DNA of 64,000 nt, from the NCBI RefSeq assembly GCF_018687715.1, contig NC_056758.1, positions 27,757,967 through 27,821,966 of the forward strand, given 5' to 3'. The notes under the pieces are model-generated. The model was not told the DNA's origin. It saw only the letters and a program-made list of their open reading frames with translations, and searched no databases. Shown in pieces: positions 22,701-35,471 of the stretch; the first letter of the stretch is position 1, and the number at the start of each line of letters is the position of its first letter. The stretch is from Carya illinoinensis (lineage: Eukaryota > Streptophyta > Magnoliopsida > Fagales > Juglandaceae). The position numbers and the translations under genes were made by a program.

Positions 22701-23262
22701 TCAGAGACAAGCTAACAGTTACTGCCCACCACACAAGCCACTTCCCAATCACTGCCACCTATCTAGTCATAACCGCTCTCATACTTTGTAGGGAGTAACC
22801 GACCACACCTTAAACCACTCAGCCACCACCCACTCGGCCAGCTCACAAAAACCACCCATAGCCATGTGTGCTTCATTATTAGAAGACACATGTGCTTGAC
22901 TTGGTCAGCCCACCATCAAGTGACACATGTGCTTAACTTGGTCAGCCCACCATCAGGAGACACCTGTGTGTCTGACTTGGTGAGCCCACCAGCAGGAGAC
23001 ACGTGTGCCTGACTTAGTCAGCCAGCTACTTAACTGCCTTATCCCACTCAACCGTTTTAGCCCACTTAGCCACTGCACATGCATGCATGTACGCCGAGTC
23101 ACTAGAATTTCGCCCACCATCAGACATTGAACACTCATACGAGTTTAGCCAACACCACCCATAATTATCACAATCAAGCAAGTGACAGTTCACATCAATC
23201 ATCAAAGAACAAAGAGGGGCGCGGCACTTTGGTGTCTAAGATCTCGACAAAGGACCCTATCA
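19722..23262 (+). mobile_element. LTR-like block with internal duplicated modules
   Basis: The GC-rich block begins TGTCAAAACCCC. TACTC lies just before it (19717-19721) and recurs after a CA at 23263-23267, which would be a 5-bp target duplication. It ends near GGGGCGCGGCA and TTTGGTGTC, which also resembles an LTR end plus primer site, so the exact right border is uncertain. Two modules inside resemble each other: 20890-20975 and 22430-22500 share ATCGTGAATCCCCAAAG and TATAATTCGTGAATC-type phrases, and the first follows a TATAAATATG box. Low-complexity phrases on GCCATGC, CCCACC and CAGGCACGCCATCTAGCAC recur throughout. ORFs of 60-148 codons here have no known domains. It is read as a solo LTR or a non-autonomous LTR element. 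Confidence 0.45.
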
Positions 23263-23267
23263 TACTC

Positions 23268-25824
23268 GTCTTGTCATCATATGCAGATAAGCCTCTTTTT
23301 TCCACTTATTAGAATAATCTTACATAACCGTATTGCAATTAAGGGATTGCTTTGATCGAGAAATCATTTTATCTTATCATTACAATTTTCTCTCAAATTT
23401 TTATAAAAAATATAATAAACAATTTAACTTTTTCAAATTCTAAAAGAATAATAATATTAAAAAATAATATTTTAATAATATTTTAGTCAACTTTTATCTA
23501 AAACTATCTCATCTTATCTACTATCCAAATAATCTTTAAATATGAAAATAATAAACATTAATTTATTTTAATAACTGGACAACAAAATTATTATGATAGG
23601 GCTCTTTTCTCGTCAATGAATATATGTTTTGCAATTTTATTGCTCCGCTTTCCTTAACATCCTTTAAGCTGCTAGCAGCCACGTCACATTTTAATGATTA
23701 CGATGAGTTATCTAAAAGTTAATATGTACACGTTATTCTATTATCATTTTTTTTTAATAACAAAGACGTTTTCCTAAGAGCCAACATCGTTCTATTATTA
23801 TTTTTTTTTTAAAAAAAAAAAACAAAGACGTTTAATATTCTATGTTACTTTAGAATTTTATATTCACCAACATGTAGAGTAAATGCTTCGAGATATGTTG
23901 ACTTTTAAAATTTAAAATAAAAATAAAACAGAAGTTTCATATTCACATAAATAAAATTTATAAATTTATAGAATAATTTAATAATTAATTGGTTCATATA
24001 AAATCTCTTTAAATAATTCAAACTCAAAAACGAGTTTATTTTTTAACAAAATTCAAATAATTTTTGTAGTCAATGAAATATGTTATTAGTTTATTTAATG
24101 TATAATATTGTAAGAGTCATTGGCCTACAAAACTTTTCACCCAAGAGTGGTGCTACATCCCCCGAGGTGAGGATCTATCAAGAAAGGTCAAAAAAAGTTT
24201 TTTCTATTTTTTTAATTTATTTTCTTTCATTTTTTTTGGTATTTTTAAATATATTTTTTTTTTAAAAAATCACAACATCATTAAAAAAATATCTTCTTAA
24301 TCACTACGTAAAATAAAATAAAAAACACTATTAGGAGAAATGTTCGGGATCTCAAGCATTTCTCAACTACAAATGCCGCTCATAATAAAACTAAACCACA
24401 AAAGCCAATAAAAAAAATAATTCTATATAAATATCTTTACACCACATATCATTCATATATAAATTAAATTATGTTATGTAGATGGTGTGTGGTGTAAAAA
24501 TTTGAAAAAATTGACACTATAATAATTAAGTTATTTTATAAAAACTTATATGTTGAATTTGAGAGTAAAACATACATGTCGTGTAAAAAGACCAAGATAG
24601 ATATAAGTGCTTGGTCTATAAAACTAAGTAAGAAGAAAAATTTGCTGCATCTCTCTTAGGGCCCGTTTGATGCTATACCATTTTAACATTTCTAACTTTT
24701 ATCATCAGTGTTCATTGAATAGTCGTTACAGGCATAGCCAGATGGAAAAATATAGTTACAAGCATAATTGTGTATTGATCTGTGCACCAATGTGATGTGA
24801 TTGGTTAAAAAATAGATTTTATTGAAAACAGTATCAATTTAAATTTTAAATATGAATAAATCAGTATTGGTACACAGATTAATGCGCGACTGTGCTTGTA
24901 TATAGCAAAACTCTAACCAGATAGAGGGCTCATGGTGCTATTCCCATAGGCATGACATGCATAAAACACTTTCTCACTGAAATTGTTTTCCCCTCTTTCC
25001 TCATACCCCTCTGTATTATAATTACTTTCGATACTTATTAAATAATATTTATAAAATTTTCATTTAATAATTTTAAATTTTGGTTTAAAAATATGAATTA
25101 AATAAATTTGGAGACAAAAAATTAGGGGCTACTCTCTTGGGTAAGGTGGGGTCAAACATCTCATCCACCTCATCCCCTCCCAATCCAACAGTACCCATTG
25201 TCTATTGGACCTAAAAACTATTTTTAGGTCTAAAAAATATTTTTTAACCCAAATTATCATATAATTTAAATTATAAATTAAAATTTATAAATATAACCAT
25301 AATTTTAAAACTACTAATATAATTTTTAAATATTTAGAGTTGTATTCGCTTCATTGCATTGCATTGACCTATTACGCCAACTTTTATATGGAAGGCTAAG
25401 ACAATACAATAATTTTACTTAAACAATGTGATACTCAACTAAAAATTAGTGTAGGAGGTTAAGGCAATACAATGAAGTGAATATAACTCTAACAAATTTT
25501 ATAAAAAATATATAAAATTTATTTATATAAATATTTGTATAAAAAATTATTTATATAAGTCACAGCATGGGGCAGGCCCTTCTAGGGTCAGCCCGCCCCT
25601 TGCCCCTGCTGAGATTTCTTCCTGAGGGAAGAAATAATGTTTTAAGTTTTCTAACCAATATTTGTGTTTTATTATTCAAACATATAAATAAAATAATTAT
25701 ACCATCATTATAAAAACAAACTAATCATTAATGAGACTCACAACTTTTTAAAATTCCTATAAAAAGTTGTTAGGAATGGATGGTGGGGCCTCGCCACCCA
25801 TCTGTTCGCGCCCCACCCCGCTTG
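23268..25824. other. Intergenic, AT-rich, with MITE fragments
   Basis: No gene was recognised. The region includes a foldback-family copy at about 23368-23545 and a T-run element near 24130-24345 that resembles segments at 39200-39420 and 57430-57620 (each has a long T tract, then CACAACATCATTAAAAA or a close variant). A segment with CTGTGCACCAATGTGATGTG near 24750-24900 has an inverted partner and looks like a small MITE. Confidence 0.4.
23368..23545. mobile_element. Foldback/MITE family copy (GAGATGAGAT family)
   Basis: The order of phrases AATAAACAATTTAACTTTTT, ATAATAATATTAAAAAATAA and CTCATCTTATCTACTATCC matches, in one or other orientation, segments at 30805-30962, 49787-50031 and 53865-54175. 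It is a dispersed non-coding family without a transposase. Confidence 0.55.
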
Positions 25825-26107
25825 GGTAGTAGTAGGCTTGTGCAGAAAAGAGCTTGGCCCGATTAATCCGACAGATCCAATATGGGCCCAACCGACTAAA
25901 GTCTGGTTCAACGGGTTTATTACACAGAGGGGTTTATTAAATCCTTTACGGGTTTATTACACATCGAAACCGACCAACCCGTCAAAACCATCCCCATTTA
26001 TCCCTCATCCTCAAACCCTAGCATCTCTAGAAATCAGTCCATAATTTCCTACTCCGGCCAGACCCCTGGACATCAAGAGCTGTTGTTGGAGCATCTAGAT
26101 GATTTCA

Positions 26108-26212
<105 letters not shown>

Positions 26213-26382
26213 AATGCAATATTCCGTCGCCTCACCCATACTCCCCTCTCAATTTTCTCTGGATTCGAAAACAACATATACTCGATTTGAGCTTCAAGAG
26301 CGTACCGAAATGGTGCTGGTGGGTCTTGTAATCTTGCGGTGGCGTGAAGCTGAAGAAATGCAATCTTGACATCATTTTTAAT

Positions 26383-26738
26383 GGCTTTTATGGTGGTCGC
26401 GGTGGTCAGTGGTCACGGTGGTCGCAAGCGTCGTAGAGAGCTATCTTGTCGGCGGTGCAGAACATCGAGGCCTTGTGTTGCATAAACTTTCCGGTCGTTC
26501 CCAGCGGCTTTTCACGCAGTGGGCATCGTGGATGCTCAATAACAGTTGACGCAAGACCCTCCTTCAAATACCCAACCTACGGCTTCCCCACGTCCTCAAT
26601 GCGTTGCTGCCCTACACTATTTTTGTTCAACAACTTGCCGCAGTTTCCCAATAGCCACCTGCAAGATGAACAATCGTCTATTTTGCTGCTAAAAAACAGA
26701 GCACAGCTAAAGGAAAACACTACCCCACTCCATGGTAA
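26383..26738 (+). pseudogene. Possible captured 5' gene fragment inside hAT element
   Basis: An open frame over 26446-26769 has balanced composition and phrases such as NIEALCCINFPVVPSGF, HRGCSITVDARPSFKYP and GFPTSSMRCCP, a serine- and basic-rich pattern like an organelle-targeting N-terminus. It has no ATG in frame. An ATG at 26383 opens a different frame. At 26737 the sequence reads CATG then GTAATC, a plausible splice donor. I do not recognise the parent gene. Capture by the surrounding hAT element is an inference from position and composition. Confidence 0.35.
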
Positions 26739-29337
26739 TCACACCTCTCTCCAAACACAAAGTCTCTAAAAAAGACCTTTTTTTCTTCCTTTACTTACTT
26801 TGTGGTTGGTTTTCGATTTGTCTATGTCTTTTCTGGAACCACGCTGATGAGTCTGATCTTTTTGCCTCCATACGTATGGCAGAACGAACGAGGATAAGAT
26901 GAACGGGTTCAACCCGATCCGAATTATATGGATCGGGTCATGCCACCATGAACCGCATCCAACTGCATGTCGGGTCGGGTCGGGTCGGTCCCTACTGCTT
27001 CTCGGATTGCTCAGTGTGCATGCCTAGGTAGTAGGTGCACGTGGCCGTCAAATGTAAGGGTGCAGACCCCAACCCTCCCGCCTGCATTGGACCCCCGTCA
27101 GTTCGTAGTTATATATATATATATATATATATTTATATACTATAAATATACCATTCTCATTAATAATGACGTTACTTTTTAAAAATTTTCAAAATGACTT
27201 CATTTTGAATATGAGCTTAGTACCATATAATGAAAATTGAAACTGAAACCCTATCTCAAATCTTCACTTCTCTCTCTCCCCCTCCGTCTCTTGTCTTCTA
27301 GCATCTTTTCCCTCTCTTATCCCTCTTTCGAGATAAAAGCCCTCTATAATGAGATCAACAACACACTCCTCTCCTATTATAGTCTTTTCTCAAGCTTAAA
27401 AGTCTGAAGGCATGTCAAAACGAAGTTACAAGACTTTATATACATAGTAACGTTGCAAGAACAAGTACAAAAGAATGAAAAAGAGAGAGACTGCAAAGCC
27501 TTTGACGATGCTGCAAAGTAATGAGATTTGAGAGAGAGAGAGATCCCACAATTTCGAATTCGAACGGTAGCCTTTTGGAGGGAGTTGATCCACGTAGGAT
27601 TTGTATGTGAATGGGGACCCTCAAGTGGCCCCCACCTGTTACGGCCTTTACTTTACAGAGACCAGACAAAAAATCCAACAAAGATTCAAATCCAACCCGG
27701 TCCGCTCCTTCTCGGTTCCCTACGCATGGGCCGCTCGATATCCCTTCCCAATCCCCACTATCGAGTTTCCCGATTACTGAACTTACCAGAATGTCCTTAT
27801 CTACGTTAATTTTGTAGCCAGGTCTCAACCATAATATTAATTAATTTATATTAATATTAATGAATGTTCCAGAAAGTCTTTGTTCCATACAACAGATTTT
27901 GATATTGGGACAGCTCGAGTTGGGTGGACCTGATGATGCATTCTATTCGTGTGCGTACTTCTCAATTTTAAACTTTTTATTGGTAGATTTTGAAAGCAAC
28001 GACACATTGTGATTGAGCGAGAGAGAGAGATGAATCGTACGAATCATGTGAACAATTTGAGCAACGTGATGTCATTCATCATTTTCATATACATCATATT
28101 ATTATCTTATTTTCATATCTTATATTATATAAGTTGACATCACGTTCATATATATATATATATATCATATTATTATCTTATTTTCATATCGTATATTATA
28201 TAGAATGTAACATATTTATTATTATCAGATAATTTTAATAATGATAAATATACCACATCTTACATAGTACATAAGATAAAAATTAAATGAAAATTTGGTG
28301 TATAAGTTACCCCATTCAAAATTAGTAATTACATAAATAATTTTAATGGTATATACACTAATGACTAACCCATCTTGTGATATATTTTTATGGGATATCA
28401 TTTCATTAAATTATAATTATATACAAAAGGGGGGTGGAGAATCCAACAAACATTTTGTTACATTAAATATAAAATTTAAAAATATAATTAAAAGAAAGAT
28501 ACATGTACAAAAATAAGGCTGGACTGGTTCAAACCTCATTCAAAATCTCCTAAAAAATACAAGAAATTTTATAAAGTAGGATCATCAAATTAGACCGCCG
28601 CATAAAGAAATTGATGGCGTTCTGTATCCTTAGAAAAGAACATAAAAACGAATGTCTGCTAAAACTAGATTGTTGAGGTATAGGTAGAGGAAGAGGCACT
28701 TCACATGGGCAACTAGAATAGAGGAGTGAAAGATACACGGGCGTCTAGATTAGAGGAGTCATACGCAGTGGCTGTTGGCGATCGAGTGGACCAGGACGTA
28801 GATTATTTTTATATATATACATGTTTTAATTTCCTTATAATAAAATAAAGGAAAATAAGAGAAAAGATAATAAAATAACTGAAAAAATCTGTCAATAAAG
28901 GATGGAAACACATGGTTTTGGGACCATGCATGGATGTAATAGCTAGAGCTGGCACTGGGTATCTATTATCTAATGATATATATATATAGGTCGTGTAATA
29001 TTTTTGTGCGAAGAAAGATGTACCTCTAGGCCCATGAGACAGAGAGATGAAAACACTAATGAAAATTTAGAAAAAGAAAAATAATAAGAAGATGAGGAAA
29101 GAAGAGAGGATGGGAAGAGAAGAGGTGCCCTTCCTCTCTCTTGTAATCATACACAAACAAATAAACTATTTTCTAGTAATGTTCTTCATCTAAAACTTAA
29201 TTATGTAAAGAGTTATGCAAATAATTTTAAGTGTATCATTTTTCTTTCTAATTTGGATGGCGTCTAAAGTTAGAGAAACGTTTTATTTTTTTCTTAAAAA
29301 TATTAAGAGAGCATGTTAGTGTTAAGACCACTATTAC

Positions 29338-29455
29338 AAGAGCATTGTTAATGGAATAGCCAAATATTAAAAAGCATCTTCAAATACATAATAGAACGTA
29401 AAAAACCATCACATTGGATTATCCAAAACTTTGCTACATAATAGTAAATAGTATT
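29338..29455. mobile_element. Truncated Tourist-like MITE copy
   Basis: It begins GAGCATTGTTAATGGAATAG and contains ACCATCACATTGGATTATCC, exactly as the intact copy at 50035-50625 does. It breaks off into another sequence and lacks the right inverted end. Confidence 0.6.
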
Positions 29456-30804
29456 TTTATATACAGTCACTTTTGAATACTTTTTTCGCGCATTATACTG
29501 ATGTGATTGATTGATACAATCAATTATATTAATAGGATATGTAAAAATGATTATACATAAAATTTTTGATCTTATAATTACTCAAGCATAACCCTATCTC
29601 TTCATCCCTTGCAACAATTAATATTTACTCGATGAATATGTATTTTATTTCTTATTTCAATGAAACCAGCAAAAAGGTTGATAAATACAAATATATGGAT
29701 ATTAATTTTCTGGTTTTGAATTAAGGGAATTATTAGTAGTACTTGAAGTTCAAGGCATTATTATGTCAAAGTCTTAATTTTTCTTCAAGTTCCAACTATT
29801 GTTTTAGTTATTGTCTTCTTCTAAAATAATAGAATCTGAGCATTTGACTAAATAATATCTCCTTTTGCTTTCGTGAAGTGAAAATGACAGTTGTGTTGGA
29901 AGAATTGGGTCTCATTGTCAATAAATTTATTTCTAATATTAAAAACAAAATGGAATCCAATGCTTTGCCCCAACTTCCATTCCTATATCATGCAAAAGTT
30001 TTTTTTTTTTTCGTTTTTTTTACGCATTTTATTGATATGATTTGTTAAAATAATTATTTTATATTTAAAAAAATGATGCAATCAATTACATTAATAAAAT
30101 ATATAAAAAATAAATAAAAATAACTACAAATAGAATAAAAATGATTTAATTTTATTCTTTTTTATTTTTTCTTTCACCATTTTTTAAAACTATTTAGATA
30201 TTTCTTAAAAATAAAAAATAAATCACGTATTCATTTAAAATACTTAATTAATCATTAAATAAAAAATTAAAAAAAATAAAATTTTGATAAAATTATCTAT
30301 GGCAATGGTGTTTTCCTAATCCTTGCCTAAAGTTGGAGACAAAAGAAGAAATGTTTGGAAAAAAGGATATAAAAGAAGAAGAAAAGCAAAATCCATTTCC
30401 CATTAATCACGCGAAAGACAAAAAGATAGAAAAACAAAAGGAAAGGGCCCCTCTCCCCTCATCATTGGAAATATCAAAGTTGTCCTCACTTCGCTTCGCT
30501 TTGCCTATGCTATCACAATCATCCTTCGCCCAACGGTCTCCTCCATATATTCGAAATTGCTTTTTTTTTTTTTTTTTTAATTATTAATTTTCCAAAAGAA
30601 GCATTGTCTCCTCCATTTTCTTGGGAAAATGACACAGTCATATCTATTATCAACTCCATGATTCCTTTACCAAATGCTATAATTACTTCCAACCTACTTT
30701 CCTTGGATTGACATCTTCTTGTGACATAACGCTCTCCTGTTTCCGGAAGTGTAATAACTTCTCTAAGCTCACGGGAGAGTAATTTTGACGTAGTTTACAT
30801 AATA

Positions 30805-30962
30805 AGATAAAATAAAATGATTTTATATGAAAAATAAAATATTATTTTTTAATATTATTATTATTTTAAGATTTAAAATTTTTGAATTGTTTATTATATT
30901 TTATATAAAAATTTAAAAAAATTATAATAATGAGATGAAACTATTTCGATATCCATACTGAG
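30805..30962. mobile_element. Foldback/MITE family copy (GAGATGAGAT family)
   Basis: It shares TTGAATTGTTTATTATATTT, AAAATTTAAAAAAATTATAA and GAGATGAAACTATTTC with the copies at 49787-50031 and 53865-54175. It is non-coding. Confidence 0.55.
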
Positions 30963-32112
30963 CTTTAGTTATAAGTTTCATAGTTTTCTTTTTTAAACAA
31001 TCTATCAATAGAAAATTATTTTTTTATGTAGATATCAAATTTATTCAATTTTTAAAAAAAATACACGAAACTTACACGATCTAAAATTATAAATATTATT
31101 TTTTATTATAAAAAATTTATGCAAAATTTGCATAACTAAAATTGATAATCATCTTAGAGCCCTCTCAATGGCCCATGAATAATATAAAAAATGTAAAATA
31201 TTGGAAAGAATGTTCATAAAATGAGCTTCATCCAATTAGGTAAAAGATTTTGCAAAATACAAGTTGTTGTAGTAACTCACTACATGCAGCGGACACTGTT
31301 TAACTGTTCATCTTTCAAATAATTTTATTATTATTTCTACTTCATTCATTTCCTCATTTCCTTATACTTTTTTTAAATTTCAATAAAAAAAATTTTATTG
31401 TTCATCATTTAAAACACTTCTATTTTATTTTTTTCTAAAAAAATCTTAGCAATATATAATAATAGGACTGAATTATATTATATTATATATAATAATATAT
31501 TGTAAATAAAAAAAATATAGATATTACAAATTTATTAGTAGAAAAGAAATGTTAAAAAAATATTATTTAAATAATATGAAAAAAAAATAGATAAATTGAT
31601 GCATAACATATTGTAAAAATTAATATATAAAATATAAAAATTAAGTTTTAATTATGTATTTTAAAGGAAATGATAAATGAAGTCTGGTCACCTAATCATA
31701 ATGTGAGAGTGTTGGTATTTTATTGATGTGTTCATAAAATTGAAGCCGTCAAAACTAGATGAGCACTGCCAATCAATCAATTAAAGCTGGTGGAAGTAGC
31801 TATGTTGTTGAGTGAACGATCAATTAAAGTTGAGAAACATTGATGTTTTAAGCAAAAAAGACCCTTCCAACGTCCACGGAATAAAGGTCAAAAGTATTTC
31901 TTTTTAATTTCCTAAAAGCCATAGCTTTGTTACGCTTCCAACGTCCACCCAGTTTTGTTTGAAAAATGATATTTATAATCTTTAATATAGATAAATATAA
32001 AATTTATCTGATGAAATCATTTTTTAAACAATAAATTTTAATTTTTTTTAAATATATATATATATATATATACACACGAGATTTAGGTATGGTATGAATA
32101 TATATGAGTAAT

Positions 32113-32255
32113 GCTGCATACAGTCACTTTTGCGTACTCTCTGTACACTCTACTGATATGATTGGCTGAATTAATTTTTTTTTAATACACAACTAATCAT
32201 ATCACTAAAGTGCATAAAAGAGTTCACAAAAATGACTGCGCATAGAATTTTTGAA
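32113..32255. mobile_element. Short MITE in the RopGAP promoter
   Basis: The left end CTGCATACAGTCACTTTTG pairs with the right end (reverse complement CTATGCGCAGTCATTTTTG) as a terminal inverted repeat. The interior includes TACTGATATGATTGGCTGAA. Related segments lie at about 29455-29595 and 30015-30125. It lies about 370 bp upstream of the RopGAP start codon. Confidence 0.55.
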
Positions 32256-32429
32256 TATATATATATAACATTGCTTGTTTTGTTTTGGGTGCTTATGACA
32301 ATTGACTGTGAGTGTCATCCATGTAATTTTCTTGAAATCTAAGGTTCGATAATCTAATACCTCTGAGTTAAAAGTAACCCCAGGAAGAAACAAATTCAAT
32401 TTTAAACGAGTGGCCGTTTGAAGTCCCGA

Positions 32430-32470
32430 GAGAGATAGAAGGAGAGAGTAGAGAGAGAGAGAGAGATTCA
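32430..32470 (+). promoter_or_regulatory. GA-rich leader upstream of RopGAP
   Basis: A GAGAGA tract lies about 150-195 bp before the ATG, in the position expected for a plant 5' leader or core promoter. GA/CT tracts of this kind are common there. No clear TATA box was assigned. Confidence 0.4.
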
Positions 32471-32623
32471 GAGTTATAACTTCAAAAACCAAACTTGAAT
32501 GCAACCCAACAAAATCCATTAAAACGAAAACAAACTGAGCCTCAGAGTAATAAACACAGACACGGTTTCAGATAAGAGACTCCACACGGTTGGTTTCTCA
32601 GAGTGTGTGTTCGAGGAAGAGAG

Positions 32624-35471
32624 ATGACAGGGCTCGTGATGATAACGAAGGGAGCGGGGTGTGGTGGTGGTGGTGGTAGGGGAGCAAAGGGTGGAAAGAG
32701 CTCCGAGGAAGAGCAAAACCAGCTATCGCTGGTGGCGTTTCTCGTGGCGGCTCTGAGGAAATCCATGGTTTCTTGCCGTGTTGATCGGCGGGAGGATGTG
32801 ATGTCCGCCGTTCATAACATGGAAATCGGGTGGCCCACTAATGTTCAGCACATTACTCACGTGACGTTCGACCGTTTCAATGGGTTTCTGGGTCTGCCTG
32901 TGGAGTTCGAGGTTGAGATCCCCGGTCGAGTTCCGAGTGCAAGGTATCAACTGCTCTTTTCTTTTTCTTTTTTCCTCTCTTATTTTTTTTTTTTTTTTCC
33001 TGTTTTCGTTTTCTGGGTGATCTTGACTTTGTCTGTTTTATGTTGTTTTTCTTGGCTGAAAATATGGTTTCATTTTCGTCCTTCCTTAATTTTGGAATCT
33101 TAGATCTGGTAGAAGTAGGAAGCAAGTTGTTTTATTTACTACATTCTGGATCTTGAGGATGGGGCAGAGAGACAGTAAAAGACATTTGCATTGGTCCTGA
33201 ACTTTTAGCTGCACTAGAGTCGAAGTTTTAAATCCTTCTATCTGAACAAACCCCAGATTTCACATACATTTAATTTGAACTTTTTTATCTTTTAGCTTAA
33301 AGTGTTTGGGGTTTATAAATGCAGGGTTTTGGATGTGATGATTAGAAGCCTAAAAAACCCCGTTTATTTGTAGAGTAAGTGGAGGAATAGAGAAATGACA
33401 AAAGGTTAAGCTTTACCTAGTTTATGAGTCTTATTTCATTGAAAAGTCTGAAGGCAACTAAGCCAGATAGTTCTGCTGAGCCAAGTTGAAGGTATTGTTT
33501 TAGTGATCGCCTTGTGTCCGCAAGTAATAAAGTCCGGCTTTCAAATTATAATCTTTTATTCTTTTCCTCTAGTTCCTGAGCAGGGAACTGTATATGGATA
33601 TTTGGGTTCGCATTACTCAATGAAATAGAGTCCCTTGTATATTTAAGAAGATCCGTTGAGTTTTTGAGTTGGGTTCGTCCAAGTGTCCCAAACTATTGTC
33701 ATCCTCTTGTGTTTCTAACTGAGCTGATTTTTTTGGGTCATTAGACGATGCCTATAATATTTCCCTAGCCACAAAATACTATTCATGTCTTCTTAATCAT
33801 CATCCCTTCCCTTTGATGTGGTGACTAACAATCTCTTTTATCAATTGAATTTAATCCGAATTTCTTGCAGAGTCAGTTACTATCAAGTATGTTGGAATTT
33901 ATTTTCCCCACTGTTCCATCATCAGCCTGTTCACTTTGGATTTATTTTTCATTACAAAAACTTTCTAGCATCTCAAATTGATTGCCAGTGCATTTCTTCT
34001 CTTAGAAATTTCTCCTCCCTGATGATTGGTTTATGCGTTTTGTGGATTGTCCTAACTTTTATTTCTAAGATTTTGCAGTGCTAGCGTGTTTGGAGTGTCA
34101 GCAGAGTCGATGCAATGCTCTTACGATACAAATGGAAATAGTGTGCCCACCATACTCTTGCTAATGCAAGAGCGCTTGTACTCTCAAGGAGGTCTAAAGG
34201 TACTAGTGTTTGATAACTTCTATTAGTTTACTTGCATGTAGTTGCTTGTTTATCATAATCTGGCTAATAAACAAGTTTCCTTGCTGGTTTCTGCAAATGA
34301 TTTGTTTGTAGGCAGAAGGAATTTTCAGGATAAACCCAGAGAATAGCCAAGAGGAGCGTGTAAGGGATCAGCTGAACCGAGGCATTGTCCCTGAAAACAT
34401 TGATGTCCATTGCTTGGCAGGACTCATCAAAGCCTGGTTCCGAGAGCTTCCTTCAGGGGTCCTAGATGGACTTTCTCCTGAACAAGTTCTCCAGTGCAAC
34501 ACTGAAGAAGAATCTGTTGAGCTTGTGAAGCAGTTAAAGCCAACTGAGGTTGCATTGCTTAATTGGGCTGTTGATCTTATGGCAGATGTGGTTGAGGAAG
34601 AGGAATCCAACAAAATGAATGCCAGAAACATTGCCATGGTTTTTGCTCCTAATATGACTCAGGTACTTGACCAAGATCTGGTCAGCATTTTCAAATAACC
34701 TTTCTTCCTTATAGTAGCAAGAAAATCATAACTACTGAGAATCTGTTTTGCTTTTAAAAGTTAAATGTTCTACCAATAATTTTCTGTGGTTGGTATTGCT
34801 TTTCATTTTCATTCTGTAAGTTTATGTTTTATTTTTCCTTTTTTTAGATGTCTGATCCATTGACGGCTCTAATGCACGCGGTTCAAGTAATGAACTTGCT
34901 CAAGACCCTGATTATGAAAACAATAAGAGATCGGGAAGAGTCTGCTACTGGAGAATATTCACCTATGTCATCACGTTCTTCCAATCAGCAAACCGACGAG
35001 GATTTTGACAGCCAGCAGGAGATGGATATAAGTTGTGAATTGCAAGCACCTACGTCAGACAATGATGATAATTGCCCTTATAACCACAGCAGTGAAGATG
35101 AAGATGAGGTGGAGTCATTAAGTGAGATAGAAGAATGCTTCTTAAGGCAATTGGACGGAAAGAATACCACCACAAATAGTTTCTCAGAAGAACCGGCAAA
35201 TGATCCACAGTCAGAGCATGCAAGCCCCTCAAGTTGTTTGGGCTTCAATGGGGAGTCCGGTATCAGCAGCGTTTCATTCTCGGAAAGCAAAAATGGGAAA
35301 TCTAGCTCAAGTTCAAGTGATGTGGAAGAAGACTTGGAGACAAGCCTGATTGCCGTGGAAACAAAGTTTGATAAAGAGAGCCCATCAATAGCATGTGCAA
35401 GCACCAATGACGTGGAGATGATTGATAAATCGATGTCCACTTCGTCTATGCCATTGTTGACATCTACATAA
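32624..35471 (+). CDS. ROP/RAC GTPase-activating protein with CRIB motif (RopGAP)
   Basis: Four exons, 32624-32943, 34079-34199, 34312-34662 and 34848-35471, join in phase through GT-AG introns to give 471 residues. A glycine-rich N-terminus precedes the CRIB motif (about 66-92, IGWPTNVQHITHVTFDRF, with H76, H79 and V80), which binds GTP-loaded ROP. The RhoGAP domain spans about 110-300. It opens with SVFGVSAESMQCSYD, carries the arginine finger R153 in GIFRINPENSQEE, and contains VHCLAGLIKAWFRELPSGVL and NKMNARNIAMVFAPNMTQ. The acidic, serine-rich tail (about 305-471) is poorly conserved in the family. The CRIB-GAP pair is the plant RopGAP layout, which speeds GTP hydrolysis on ROP GTPases at the plasma membrane in polar growth and hypoxia signalling. 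The ATG was chosen because the GTG-opened frame upstream has no family match. It resembles what I recall of Arabidopsis At4g03100. Confidence 0.95.

Larger units (their letters stand above)
27035..32112. other. Intergenic, AT-rich
   Basis: No gene was recognised in five kilobases. AT dinucleotide tracts lie near 27109-27131 and 28149-28163. A direct repeat of TCATATTATTATCTTATTTT is at about 28087 and 28165. A partial Tourist-like copy is at 29338-29455 and a foldback-family copy at 30805-30962. A 130-codon minus-strand frame at 27436-27828 has no motif and is probably chance. Confidence 0.45.

Noticed and set aside
27436..27828. 130-codon minus-strand frame
   Set aside because: There is no domain, it contains a GA tract translated as RSLS-type repeats, and it has no splice or promoter context. 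It is probably chance.
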